DNA of 64,000 nucleotides from Congeria kusceri (Eukaryota; Mollusca; Bivalvia; Myida; Dreissenidae). The translations under genes and the position numbers were made by a program. Below the pieces are notes generated by a model, which saw only the letters and a program-made list of their open reading frames with translations, made no database searches and was not told the DNA's origin. The stretch lies in contig CM051029.1 of the NCBI GenBank assembly GCA_027627225.1, positions 28,515,548 through 28,579,547 on the forward strand, written 5' to 3'. Shown here in pieces: positions 22,421 to 35,800 of this stretch (its first letter is position 1; every line of letters begins with the position of its first letter).

Positions 22421-22855
22421 CTTGAAAGCCAGAAGGGCTCATCAGCACACATGTATGTGCAAAGAAGGCTGATAGGCCCTTCTGGCTTTAAAGGGGCGAT
22501 ATACATTACCCCACTGTGACTTAGTGACTTATCTTTTTGGAATTGTTGAACAAAAAAATTGAAAACTGTAATTTCTCAATCTATCAAAAACTCCCTTAAA
22601 GTAAACATAGAGAAGTAACAACAGAATTCATCTTCAAATACAGCAATTGTTTTATTACGGACAATAATTAATATGGTACACAACTACATACACAATAATC
22701 ATATGTAAAGTAAGCAAAACAATATATGCGCAAAAAGCTATAATGATAAAAAAATATGTAAATAACTAAAAAAAATGTGGTAAAAATAACTGCTTGGTAT
22801 AGTGAATGTAAACTGGCATAAGCAAAATATAAAGAACAGAACATTTGCAACAAAA

Positions 22856-22947
22856 TACATACACATGATTTATGAAATACATTTTAAATGACAATGCCTA
22901 ACAGTGTGTGATTTATGAAATACATTTTAAATGACAATGCCTAACAG
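22856..22947. repeat. 46-bp tandem duplication
   Basis: GATTTATGAAATACATTTTA and the following ATGACAATGCCTAACAGT occur twice in a row. The DNA is AT-rich and probably lies downstream of the RSF1 3' UTR. Confidence 0.9.
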
Positions 22948-23289
22948 TCTAAGTTTTTATTAATATAATTACTTACGATTGTTTACAATGCAAAATTAAA
23001 AATCTACAAACACCAACTACAAATAAATCTAAATAGGCATTATACTTACAACATCAATAAATGCATTTATACTTTGCCACCACAACTAAAATATATTATT
23101 CATAGATGGTAAAGCAACTCTCCATATACTGGTACATATATATCTGACCATCAACAAGCTAGGCTTCACTAGCAGTCAAACAAAGCCTATCAACATTAGT
23201 TCACTTACAAAGCAAAATAGGAGTAATCACAATTTTGACCAATAACATTAGTCTAATAATGCCAAAGGAGAAATTAATATTGTATGAAC

Positions 23290-23860
23290 AAGTTCTTTGA
23301 CAATCAATTGAACTTTTCTTGTAAAGCAAAATGAACTGACCTGTTTAATATCTTTAGCTGTCAAGTTCACCTTTCTTGTAAAGCAAAAAACAACAACAAA
23401 AAATTGTTAACCAGAATGACCATCAAGTTACCATCTCTTGTAAAGCAAACAAAATAGACCTGTCAAACCTCTTTGACCATCAAGTTAACTTCCGTTGCAA
23501 ACAACTTGATTTGTTTAACAATTAAACATCTAACATCCAAGTTAACTTCACTGGTAAAGCGAAACAAAATGACTTTTTTACAATTTAGCATCAAGTTACC
23601 TTCTGTTGTGGAACAAAACAAACTGGCTAGTTTAACAGCACCAGCAAAACAATTACTAGTATTATGTTTATTACCTCTGACTACACTATAGCTTATTCTG
23701 TCATGCAAAACAATACTTATGTTCAACATCTCAAATGAACTTTAGAAATCAATATAGCTTTTTTCAGATATCAAAACAATAGTTCTATTTAACACCATCT
23801 TTGGCTATCAGTTTAGCTTCTTCTCTATAGCAGAACAAGAGTTCTATTTTTTGTTCCATT
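23290..23860 (-). repeat. Degenerate ~65-bp repeats in the RSF1 3' UTR region
   Basis: Several diverged copies of a block with TTGTAAAGCAAA and ATCAAGTTAACTTC follow the RSF1 stop codon. A minus-strand AATAAA (23667-23672 on the plus strand as TTTATT) could be the RSF1 polyadenylation signal. The real UTR end is unknown. Confidence 0.55.
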
Positions 23861-23869
23861 AACACAGCT

Positions 23870-26800
23870 TCACTTATCTTTGCACAAGAACGATGTGTAT
23901 CTGTCAATATCAGAAACCTCTGCACTGTCTTCCACTTCATTGGGCTCCTGACTTGACTTGAGAATGTTATCCATCATGAAACCCCTATTAGGGGCTTCCA
24001 CAGGCCCCTCTGGCCTCGGGCTGGTGCCAGATCCTGAATGAGGCACCACCGGGGTCGCCAGACGAGTTTGGGGCCGATGGGGCTGTGAGGGGCTGGACAT
24101 TCCCTGTGGGGAAAAGGACTGGGAATGTGGGACCCCTGGGTAAGGTTGTGGGGGAGACTGGTATGGACCAGCAGATGTGTGCATGTGTGGAGGGTAGCTG
24201 TATGGCATCCCTTGGTGGTGGAACTGTGGACCCATACCTCCTGGATGGGAGTGGTGGGGCTGGTGGCTCATGGGGCCTCCAGAGCTATGGTGGGCCGGGT
24301 ACTGATTTGGCCCTGGTCCTGGGCCATAAATGGGACCCCTTTGTCCGTGAGGGTAGGGACCTTGGTTTCCATGGTAACCAGGGGGAAAGTGACCGTGTTG
24401 GTATGGCATCTGAGAACCCTGGGGTCCACTGAAGCTATCCCCTGATGACATGTCTGACCTATAGCCAGGTGGATAGTAGCCTGACGTAGGTCCATGTTGG
24501 GAGTGCGGTACCGGTCCCATGTACTGGCTCGAGTGCTGGTAGCTGTTCGGGGACATGGGGCCAGGGTTTGGTGCGTAACCCGCCTGGGGGCTGCCAGCTG
24601 GTATGCCGGTCTGACTCTGGTAAGGTCCTCCCTGCATGCTGCCATACTGACCTTGTGCACCTTGGTTAGTGTACGGCTGAAACCCATGTTGCTGTGTATT
24701 CATGCCACTCGGAATGTTGCTTCCGTAGTTAGAATGAGAATAGGGCTGGAAGCCACTCTGCTGTGGACCATGCATAATTTGGTTCCCCGTGGCAAGTTCT
24801 CTCATTCCTTGTAGTGGATTCATGTGATCGTGAGGTCTTTGCTCAATGCTGTTACTTTCAGAGAGATTCTTGTTTTCCACAATGACTCCTTGGCGAATTT
24901 CTGGTTTCACTACGCCAACTGGAGCATTCTGTTTATTCCTTGCAGACAATGGGCTGTCATCCTTAACCTTGTCAACACTTTGATTTGATTCACTTCCATC
25001 TTTCCCTGCGTTTTCAGACTGACTTGCAGTTTCGCTTCCTTCAGTACTGCCTTTGTCACCCTGTTTAGTGGCTTGTACTGCTTTATCAGTGTTACTGTTA
25101 GCACCTAGATTTGCATTACCTTCTTCGCCCCTTTTTTTCTTAACAGGTTCTTCACCCTGGGTTTCCTGACCAGTTTCATCTTGTTCAACTTTCCCTTTCC
25201 CTTTTCGACCTCTCTTCTTTGGTGTCACCTCTGGAGTTAAGGTTTCCGAATCAGTCTTTTGTTTATCTGCCTTCGTTTTCCTTACGCGTTTCTTCTTAGG
25301 TGTTGTTTCTTCTACTGATTTAACATTTTCTGTTGTTGCAATATTTTGAACAATATTTTGAACAATATTTGTGTCTACAGGTTCAGGAATCTTTTCAAGA
25401 ACAACCATCAGTTTAACCTGATCAATAATGGTCTCTTCTACATCTTTATTTGCAGGCAACGATTTACTCTGAACCTTCCCTCGTTTCGCTGGTTTTGCCT
25501 TTTTACCCTTTTTCTCCTTTACAGTGTCATTATTGACATCAGCTACTTTCTCCTCAGCCTTCGCACTTTCAACAACTTCCTTCACATTTTCATGTTCAAC
25601 TACTTTCTTAACATCATCATCATGGACATCAATCTCCTCCCAAGCTCCTGACTCGTCATGCTCACTTTCTTCAGTATGTGATTCATTTACTGCGCTTTTA
25701 CCAGGAGTTTTATCAACAGTTTCTGCCTCTTCAACTTTGGTCTCTTCAACAGTTTCCTCGATTTCAGTACCTGAATCGGATTCAATAATCTTTTTCTTTG
25801 GTTTCTCTCGAGTTTTCTTCGGTTTTGCTTTTGGTACATCTTCCTCACTGACTTCTGTTGCAGAGGATTCTGTTGTTTCTTCGTTGCTCATCAACTCTTC
25901 TTCACTCTCGATCACATTTTTCTTCTTGCTTTTAACTGGCTCGGAATCACTGGACTCAGCATACCTATATCAAATGAAACCATACGAAATGGAAACACAA
26001 AAGTTACTTTTAAGTATTAGTTCATTTAAGTCTAATTGTACAAGGCATTAACTGACTAACATATACTTATTACAGAATTAAAAGTTTGAATGTGCAACAA
26101 CCCCAAATAAAGCTAAAAGAAAGAATTTTAAGATATTTAAATATTTAATGGTACATACCAGTGTAAGAAAATGCACATTTCTGAACTATTTTCAATTTGA
26201 ACTGTTCTTTAACAGAAAAACATTAACACACTGGGCTTCCCCTGGCTCAGAAGTTTCTTTAGTCTAATTTATTTCATGTATTTTATTAAGAAAATGATAC
26301 TGCCAAATGACAATTGCTGTAACCAAATGCTGAAATGCAGGTGAATGGCAGAGTAAGACATGTTGTGTTCTTTACCTTGCAGTTTTATTAGGTGGTTTCT
26401 TCCCCTTCCTTGGAGTGGCATCTTCTTCGTCAGTGGAATCATCAGAACTTTCTTCAGACGACGACACATTTCTTATCCGCTGCCGTTTCCCAGAACGAAC
26501 ATTTTCTTTCGTTGCACCTGCCTTCTTGGCCAACTTTTTCTTCCGATTCCTCTCGAAATCCGAATCAGAAAGGTCTGAGGTGTGGAAAGATTCATCGTCA
26601 TTGTTCTCGACTTCCGTCTCATCGCTGTCGTAGTCGCGGTAGCTGATGTTCTTACGCCTTGCACGCCGACCCGACCTTGGTGTATCCACTTCCTCCTCGC
26701 TCTCATATTCGCTGTCAACGACTACAATGAACATTGGAAAACCAGTGTATATTAAGCACTTTTATTTTAATTCAAAGCCTCACATTTATAGTGATATTTA

Positions 26801-29800
26801 CTTTTTACTTCGGCTTTTTTAGCGTTTGTTTTAGTCAAAAGCTCGAATCTGTAGTCAGTAATTGACTTTTACACTTTTATTTTAGTTGAAAACCTCACAT
26901 TTGAAGTGATATTTAATTTTACTTCAACTTATTTTAGCACTTTTATTTTGTAAAAAAGAGTGTAACATTACAAAAGTACAGGTTTCGACTCTTCTACATG
27001 TAATTTGATATCAGCCATTTACATTTAACACTTACTGAAATCCCCTTTGTATCTGGAATATTTGCCTCGTGAGCCACCTTTCCTTCTGGCTGACCTTCGT
27101 GTGCGAGTTGACCTCCGTTGCCATGACAACACACTCTGGTCGCTCACGTCCTCACTTTCGTAGTTCTCAGAAGATTTTGTTGCTTCCGAATCATCAGATG
27201 CTCTGTTATGAAAATTCAACACAAACATGTATGCTGGATTAAATAATAAGACTAAACTGTGACTACTGTTGACTTAGTATTGATTATTTCATTTAGAACT
27301 GAGTCTGATTAACGAAGAAATGGAACTTTTCTGCTCAAACTCAAAAGTCTCTCATGTTAACCACAATGCCAGGCTGATACATGTAACAAACATGAATTTT
27401 AAACACTATGTAAGTTGTACAAGTGGTTTCAAAAATAACAACAAAAGCATTACAAATGCTTTATAATTGTAGTCATTTCAATGATGTTTATCCATAAACT
27501 ATACATTATTTTCAACATATTTCTCTATTAAATATGATATTTTGCTTCATTATATGTTACACAATTTACTTTTTTTCCTGTGACCAAAATTTTGAAAATT
27601 GTGAATTTGCCAATCTGTGAATAGGTTCCTTTATATTTCTTTAGAAAATTACTCACTCGGACACTTGATAATCGTCAGTGTCATCATCATCATCAATGTC
27701 TTCGTCCAGTTCTGTGAGCCGAGGTTTGCGTTTGCGGGGAGGCTTCTTTGCCTTCTCCTCCTCATCAGAAACCCCCAGAATGTTGGACATGTCCTTGCCT
27801 CGACTTATACCTGCATACACAATGAATTTGTCAAGCGTACTGTCATCTGCACATTTTGAACTACATGGTACCAGTTCATGGTCCGGCAGGGTTGGCAGAA
27901 TTGTTACTTATTTTCCACATTTTTCTGTTTTTAACTACGAATACAATGGCAAGTGCATGTATACTCTTATATACTAATATATTCCAATGTGAATAGTGTT
28001 AATATAATAAACAATAGAAATCAAATCAGGGTGTGATTTCATCACAGCAGGCAGGGGTGAGGAAAACCTATGCCCGACTTGTCCGACACTGGTAATTTTG
28101 CTGTCGGACATGTAAAAGTTTCCTATCAAGTTGTCCCTGGACATGTGCAACGTCGGTGGGTGAAAATGATATAAACATGGGTTGATTATGAGTGAATTAT
28201 TATATTATTATATAAACATATATTTTAATAGCTGTATATTTAATTCGTGTTTTATTTATAATCTACGGCAGAATGTATAAATCGAGGGCTGTGCGTGAAA
28301 CTGTTTTATTATATACCTGTTTAAAATACATGCTTTATCAATCGGTGAAATACATGTTGTCAGAAACAAAATCCCGTATTATGCTACTCGCTATTTTTCC
28401 GATCCCGTATTACTTACTATACTAGCTGGACTACTTTTTTAATGATGTCATCATAGTTATGTAAACAAATATAATATGTGCCTACAATGATTAGTCATTA
28501 TTGTAGCTTTTAAAACAAATAAAATAAGGTCAATGCACATTTGAAGTTTATCATGGTATATAATAAAAGGAATTTTAGGCTAGTCAATTGTTTCAGATAC
28601 AATAGTTTCATACTTAACCCTCGAAATGTACTTGATTGAAAACATCAAATTTGCTTAAATGAGTGAATTTTTCTAGGTAAAATTCAAGCTGATAGCAGAC
28701 CAAACTTTTTGAAATATGTTTTTCTGGTTTACAAACAAAAACAAATGTCATTCAGTTTTCATTGCATGCCAGTATTTTCTGGATGCCTTTAACATATTTA
28801 TTATCGCAAAATTAGCAAAATTTAACACAAGACACACAATACCTGGAGGCTTGACTTTCTTCGGTTTCGGTTCTTTCGGCACGCTGAGGTCCTCCTCAAT
28901 GGCGTCCATGATGAGTTCATCAAACTCCTCAAATCGGTAGCTAACTTCTTTCTTGGAGCGACAGGCACGCTGGACGAACTTCTGAGTTTTGTGCGACTTG
29001 GAGGAGTGATGCTTGCGTCTTCTGTCATCTGCAAAAACAAATTAATGTTTTTTGGGGTGAAAATCAAGTTTCAATAAATTAACAACAAATTACTTGAAAA
29101 CATAAAACTGTGAACAACATATCACATAAATCACTTAAGTGTAAGCGGTGTCACTGGCATTTATCATTTATTTATTGGTCCCTGACCATTTTGTTTTATT
29201 TTTAAAATTTTAGTAGTATTGTAAAAAGTACCAATGAAAACTGCGTATTGAGAAGAAACAACTGGTAGAGGACAAACAACTGGTCAGGTTTGGCCTGACC
29301 CAGCAGTGCCAGATCCAATTTGACTAACTGGTGTCCAATAAGACTTCAGATTCAGTTTATTTAATGCTGACTTTCTACCTTAATTTTTTACCACATCATA
29401 ATGAAGCAAAATACGCATGATAATCTTGATTTTTTTTATCAACCAATACCTTCTGATCTATCAGACTCAGCCGTTGATTCACCCGAGCTTCCGGAACTTT
29501 CCGAGGAACTGGATTCAGTGTCTGACTCCTCATCGCTGTATTGGATACGGCCCCGGGCTCGAATGGACCCCAATGCTCCACCCCTGCTTGTCCTCTGTTT
29601 GGTGCAATGGATAGGGGAGTTTAGTGTATGCTATAATGTTAACCCTACCACTGGCTACCAAAATTTCTAATTGCAGGATACTAAAATTTCTGGAAATATC
29701 TGAAAATGAAGCATAATTTAACACTTTCTGAATGAACTTTTTAAAAAAATAACAGGTATTTTTGCTAAAATCAAAATGTTTGGCTACTAATTCAAATTCC

Positions 29801-32800
29801 TTAGTGCCAACCTATTGTTACTGTGTGATCCAAGTGTACAAGACAAATAACCTAAGTACAAACCTGATGTTTGGGCTCCTTCAGTACATTATCCAGACTG
29901 ACAGACACAAAGGCAAGTCTCTCCTTTCTGAAACATTATTAAAACCTAATTTAACATTTACCAACATGACATCTTATCATTATCTATGCTCCAGAATTAT
30001 TGTTATTGGGTTCTGAAGTAATGTAATTTGTTATCAATAGTCGGATTATGTGTTTTATCATAAGAGAACAATTATGGCCAGAATAACCCTTATAAAAATG
30101 TGTATTTAAACATAATTTTATAGTACCAAAGAGCAAAATTGCAGGAAGTATTTCAACCATATCAAACAAACAGTACCGGTACTAATCTCAATTTCTCCTG
30201 AGCTACAGTTACCAACTACTGTTAGTAGTATCCATCAGTAAATGTACATTGATATATAGAGGATATTTGTTTGTTTTTGGTGTGATAACCCGTGATATCG
30301 TCATCGGAAAGGGAGACAATTAATATTTTCACGAGCGCTTGCGCGAGTGAAAATATGCATATTGAATCCCTTACCAGTGACGATATCACGCGTTATCACA
30401 CCAAAAAACAAACAAATTTTCTTTTTATTTAAATGCTATTTGAATATTCTTTACGTTTGATTTTTATTTAGGGGATTTTCAACACGATATTTACAATAAT
30501 ACGTCCGCACTATTTTCTCTATAAAGCGTGGTAATCGGGATTAGTAACAAACATTCCAGCGCCATCTTGGATTACGATCAAATGTGCCGTGAATTAGATC
30601 TAGTTAAGCAACTTAAATCGCAAAAAAAAAATTGACTCAAGGCATTATCATGGCAGCGTGTTTACAGTACGACAGTCTACTATGCTACTCAGTATATTCA
30701 TAGACAACGCAGAATCCGTGTTTCTAAATTTATTTAAGTTTAAATACCAGGGCTTGCATTAAGGGAAGTTTGGGAGTAATTTACTCCCAGTTTTTGTCAC
30801 AGGACTTCCAAAATTGCAGCCATGAAAGTTGCAGAACTTCCAAAATTGCAGCTATGGAAGTTCCATCTAAAATTCATGTAAGGATGAACAAGTTAAAAGA
30901 AAAATTAAATAATTTATGTAAATGTATACCTCTTTCACTGAATAAATTTAATATCCTGGAGTGTCCATATTCCGATGACATAAGAAACTGATCAATTCAA
31001 AGATATTCAATGAACTTTAAACAATCAAAATATCTACACATATTGAAAAAATAATCATTTATCTATCAACTACAACAAATTATTTGCACTTCTGTCACAT
31101 AAACATGACCAACAAATGGAAAATGCATTTGCCAGTACTATAAATCCGCCATCTTGAATTTGTTCCAAATTCCGATGACACAATGAAACAACATGAAATA
31201 TGCGTGTTTTGCTTTGTTTTTCAACATAACTTCACCTTTTCTTATCAATTGATCAATTGTCAATATTGCAGACAAAATTAACTAGAGGTTTCTTATGTAC
31301 TTTTACAGAATCTTTAACACAATGGTGTGAAAAATAACAGAAAATGTGGCTGTTTTACATATTTCATGAAAAATGACTCTAATAATTATTGTTTTATTTT
31401 TTTTTTATGTCATTCATGTTTTAAAATCAATTTCAACAAAATAAATAAATAAACTTACCCAGAAGTGCACGGATTATTTAAAACAATGGATCATCGGAAT
31501 ATGGTCCCACTTAAATTAGGGCCTTTCACGAAACACTTGATGAAAAAGAACTGGCCTTAAAAACACCTTGGATTTTATACTTAATTTCATTTCTGAAATG
31601 CTCAGTACTTGTGTAGTGCAATACTGTCAAAACTTCTTAATATTATGAGCAAAACTTCCAAAATCAGAGGCCAGGAAGTTCAAACTTCCAATTTTCAAAA
31701 GTTACTGAAAGCCCTGTAAATACAATTGGATACACATAGTCGTTGAATAATGGTCGGCTTTTAAATTAAGAAGTTAACACACACTGCTAGCTTTAAATAT
31801 ATTTATGGTAAAAGTACTTATTGAAAGTGAGTGCGTTCAGTTCTCCGAAATTAGTTTTCTAAAAATAGCGTGTGCATAGGTGTTAGGATGTACTGTTAGG
31901 AGTGTTCTGAAATTGAATTCTTACACGTATAAAGTGTTTTCTATATTAATTATTCGGACTTAACAACACAATTGGATTAAGTCGGTGAAGAATTTGTAGA
32001 AAACAAGATGGCGGAGAATTAAACGCTAAACACTACTTACAAGAACACACATTGGATACTTAAATACTTCAGAGTGGCTACTGGATATAAAAACTGAATA
32101 CACACAAAACAATATAATTATGTGCTTAATGAACACAAGTTATTACTTCAGGGTACACTGGATTCTTGTTATATTTTGAAATTGGAGAACGGGCAATACA
32201 GCAATTATGTAAACAAAGGGAGACTACTGTTCATAGCAACAGTAAACAACAAGTGCGAGTGTAATATGATGGGATGAATAACTTTGGACCAAGATAACGA
32301 GCTCCAATGACTTGCAGGTAAAACTTGTACCCGCAAGGCATTGTCTGTTCTAGTCTCCTTGGCTCTATACGACTGAGGAAAATCCAAGAGAAAATAAGAG
32401 GAAATACACTTCAATATATCAGAGAGGTATTCTTAACATTTGGTGTTATTAATCTCCACTACATTTCTTTTTTGGTAATTCTGTATGATAAATGGTGATA
32501 ACACCTAGAATTAAATATTGTTCAAATCAAATAAAATTTTAAAAAGTAGTCCATCACTGTGAGTGATATAGGGATATATCTCACTGATATTTTTCTATAT
32601 TTCACTACTTAGCATTAAATAAATGTATATATTAATTTAATTTGGTCAATGACAAAAAGAAAGACACAGCAACGTACCTTTTCATCATTCTATCATTTTT
32701 CACAATGGCCTGGTCAAGAGATTTTAACTTTTCCTCCAGCGTTTCAGTGAGCATCGCCTGTGAAAAAGACACCAAAGAAATATAATGTACATATTGCGAA

Positions 32801-35800
32801 CTAAACAATTCGTTTCACCTACCTATTTTTAAAACTTAAATGTTTGATATATTGATGATGAAAATGTTTCCAGGTTTACAGCTAGTTTAAAGTAAAACTG
32901 TTTAAACAACCATAAATTTCAAAGGAAATTTTAACACATTAATTCCATAAGCATATTGCACATTTTATTATCAGGGCCCATATTCACAAAGCTCCTTAGG
33001 GAAAACTTAAGTAATTTTTTTTTAAATCATAATATTCCTTAAACCTGTGGCTGTTTAATGTATAGTAATGTTTACATTTAAATGTTTTAAACTTGTGAAT
33101 ATTGCTTAGATCTTGAGTATATTGCCCTTTTGTAAATTTGATCTGAATTTTTCACTTAAATACAACGTAAGTTAAGATTTCCCTTCGGAGCTTTGTGAAT
33201 ACCAGCCCTGGGCCCTTATTCACAAAGCTCCTTAGGGAAAACTTTAGTTAATTCCCTAAATTCATCAAATTCCTTAAGCCTGTGACTGTCTCATGCAAAG
33301 GTCTATTATAATTTGAATGTTTTAAACTAGTAAATATTGCTTCGATATTTCATATTTAACCCTTTTGTAAACCGAAATCTGGGGATTTTACATAAATTGG
33401 ATCTGAATATTTGACGAACCTGTTGTGAACAAACGTGCTTAAATTTGACGTACCTGTGTGGAAATGTTTTGATTTGGGTAATCCAATTTACACGTATAAT
33501 TGGAGGGAGTATACTAGTTTTTTAAGACCACACCACAGTACAGTAAACGAGTCCATGCCTACAAATTAGTCAGAAGTAACATATTTCCAATTAAGTAAAG
33601 TATACATGTCTAAAGATAAATTGCAGCCATGGAGAGTCCAGAAAGTGACTCATAACAGTCCCTAGTTCTGCACTCACATGTTCACAAGGGGGACAGAACC
33701 AGTCCCCCTCTGGTATCACCATCAACGGGGGCCTCAGACAGGCCGTGTGGTAGCCAGCGTCACACTTGTCACAGAGAAGGATCTGAAATGGGATATAGAA
33801 CATAGAGTCTACAAGGCAGATATACAAATAACTATGGAATTGAAACTGAACATGCATATTTGTTGTATCTACTCCCCCTAAATTTCAATACAGTTACCAG
33901 GGGTGTGTAAATATCAAAATTGTGAACTTGTCCATGGAAATGTTCATTGCAAAAATCTACTTGTCCGCAAACAACAGTCACTTGTCCAAACAAAAACAGA
34001 GTTTTTATTCAGGCCTTCCAGATATTTTTTCATTAAATTATAAATAAAACACAATATGTCATTCAAATGTACAAGGGTATAATAATACGATAATTAGCTT
34101 CCAACTTAAACATCATTTTTACACCCTGAAATTGTACTTGTCCATGGACAAGTAGACAGGAAAAAATCACTTGTCCGACAGTAAAATTACCCGCGTCTGA
34201 CAAGTCAGACATAGGATTTCCACACCCCTGCAGTTACTATATGCCACAACTAGTATATTATCCAAAAAATTATAACTGAATATATTATTTAAAAAGTTTT
34301 TCAGTTTATGGAAGAGGATAATAATTTTGTACGAATTATCCAGGAATGGATATTCTTATCCACTAGATATATTAAAGACAAGCTGACGTTATCCGGTTTT
34401 AGAATATAACTTACACTTTAAGCCACTGAAATGACTGGATTGCATCCACTAAGTGAATCACTTAATCAATAAGATCATGTTCTTAATGGACAGGGCTTGC
34501 ATTAAGGGAAGTTTGGGAGTAATTTAATCCCAGTTTTCGTCACAGGACTTCCAAAATTGCAGCCATGGAAGTTGCAGATGTTCCAAAATTACAGAAATGG
34601 AAGTGCCACCATGTAAGGATGAACAAGTTAGAAGAAAAATTAGGTAATTTATCTAACTGTATACCTCTTTCACTGAATATATTGGCATATAAACAATTGA
34701 TGAAAAAGAACTGGCCTTAATTTTTTTTTATTTTATACTTAATTTCATGTCTGAAATGCTCAGGACTTATGTAGCGCAATAGTGTCAAAACTTCCAAATA
34801 TTACGAGCAAAACTTCCAAAATCAGAGAGACGGAAGTTCAAACTTCCAGTTTTCAAAAGTTAAGGTTAATAAAAGCCCTGTAATGGACGCTACTTCTGGC
34901 TTTTGATTTGCTATTTCATATCTTCTCTTAAATTTGTAGTATGCATTACCATATATGGGTTTCTAGTATTGACTATCCAATGATTTACATGTGCCCAACC
35001 AATCAAAATGTAGGTTTTATTCTAAATTTCATATCTTCTCTTAAATTTGTAATATGCATTACCATATATGGGTTTCTAGTATTGACTATCCAATGATTTA
35101 CATGTGCCCAACCAATCAAAATGTAGGTTTTATTCTAAATTTCATATCTTCTCTTAAATTTGTAGTATGCATTACCATATATGGGTTTCTAGTATTGACT
35201 ATCCAATGATTTACATGTGCCCAACCAATCAAAATGTAGGTTTTATTCTAAATTTCATATCTTCTCTTAAATTTGTAGTATGCATTACCATATATGGGTT
35301 TCTAGTATTGACTATCCAATGATTTACATGTGCCCAACCAATCAAAATGTAGGTTTTATTCTAAATTTCACATCTTCTCTTAAATTTGTAGTATGCATTA
35401 CCATATATGGGTTTCTAGTATTGACTATCCAATGATTTACATGTGCCCAACCAATCAAAATGTAGGTTTTATTCTAAATTTCATATCTTCTCTTAAATCT
35501 GTAGTATGCATTACCATATATGGGTTTCTAGTATTGACTATCCAATGATTTACATGTGCCCAACCAATCAAAATGTAGGTTTTATTCTAAATTTCATATC
35601 TTCTCTTAAATCTGTAGTATGCATTACCATATATGGGTTTCTAGTATTGACTATCCAATGATTTACATGTGCCCAACCAATCAAATGTAGGTTTTATTCT
35701 AAGTAAGTAAGCTCATTCCGATCCTTTTTAACCAAAAATATTTTACATAATATGTTCTAACTATTACTTATACAATTGGTCGATGACTTTGGGATAAGTT

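Noticed and set aside
24085..24814. Plus-strand frames rich in Gly, Val and Trp opposite the last RSF1 exon
   Set aside because: Antisense shadows of the Pro/Gly/Gln-rich RSF1 tail. They have no splice context or motif.
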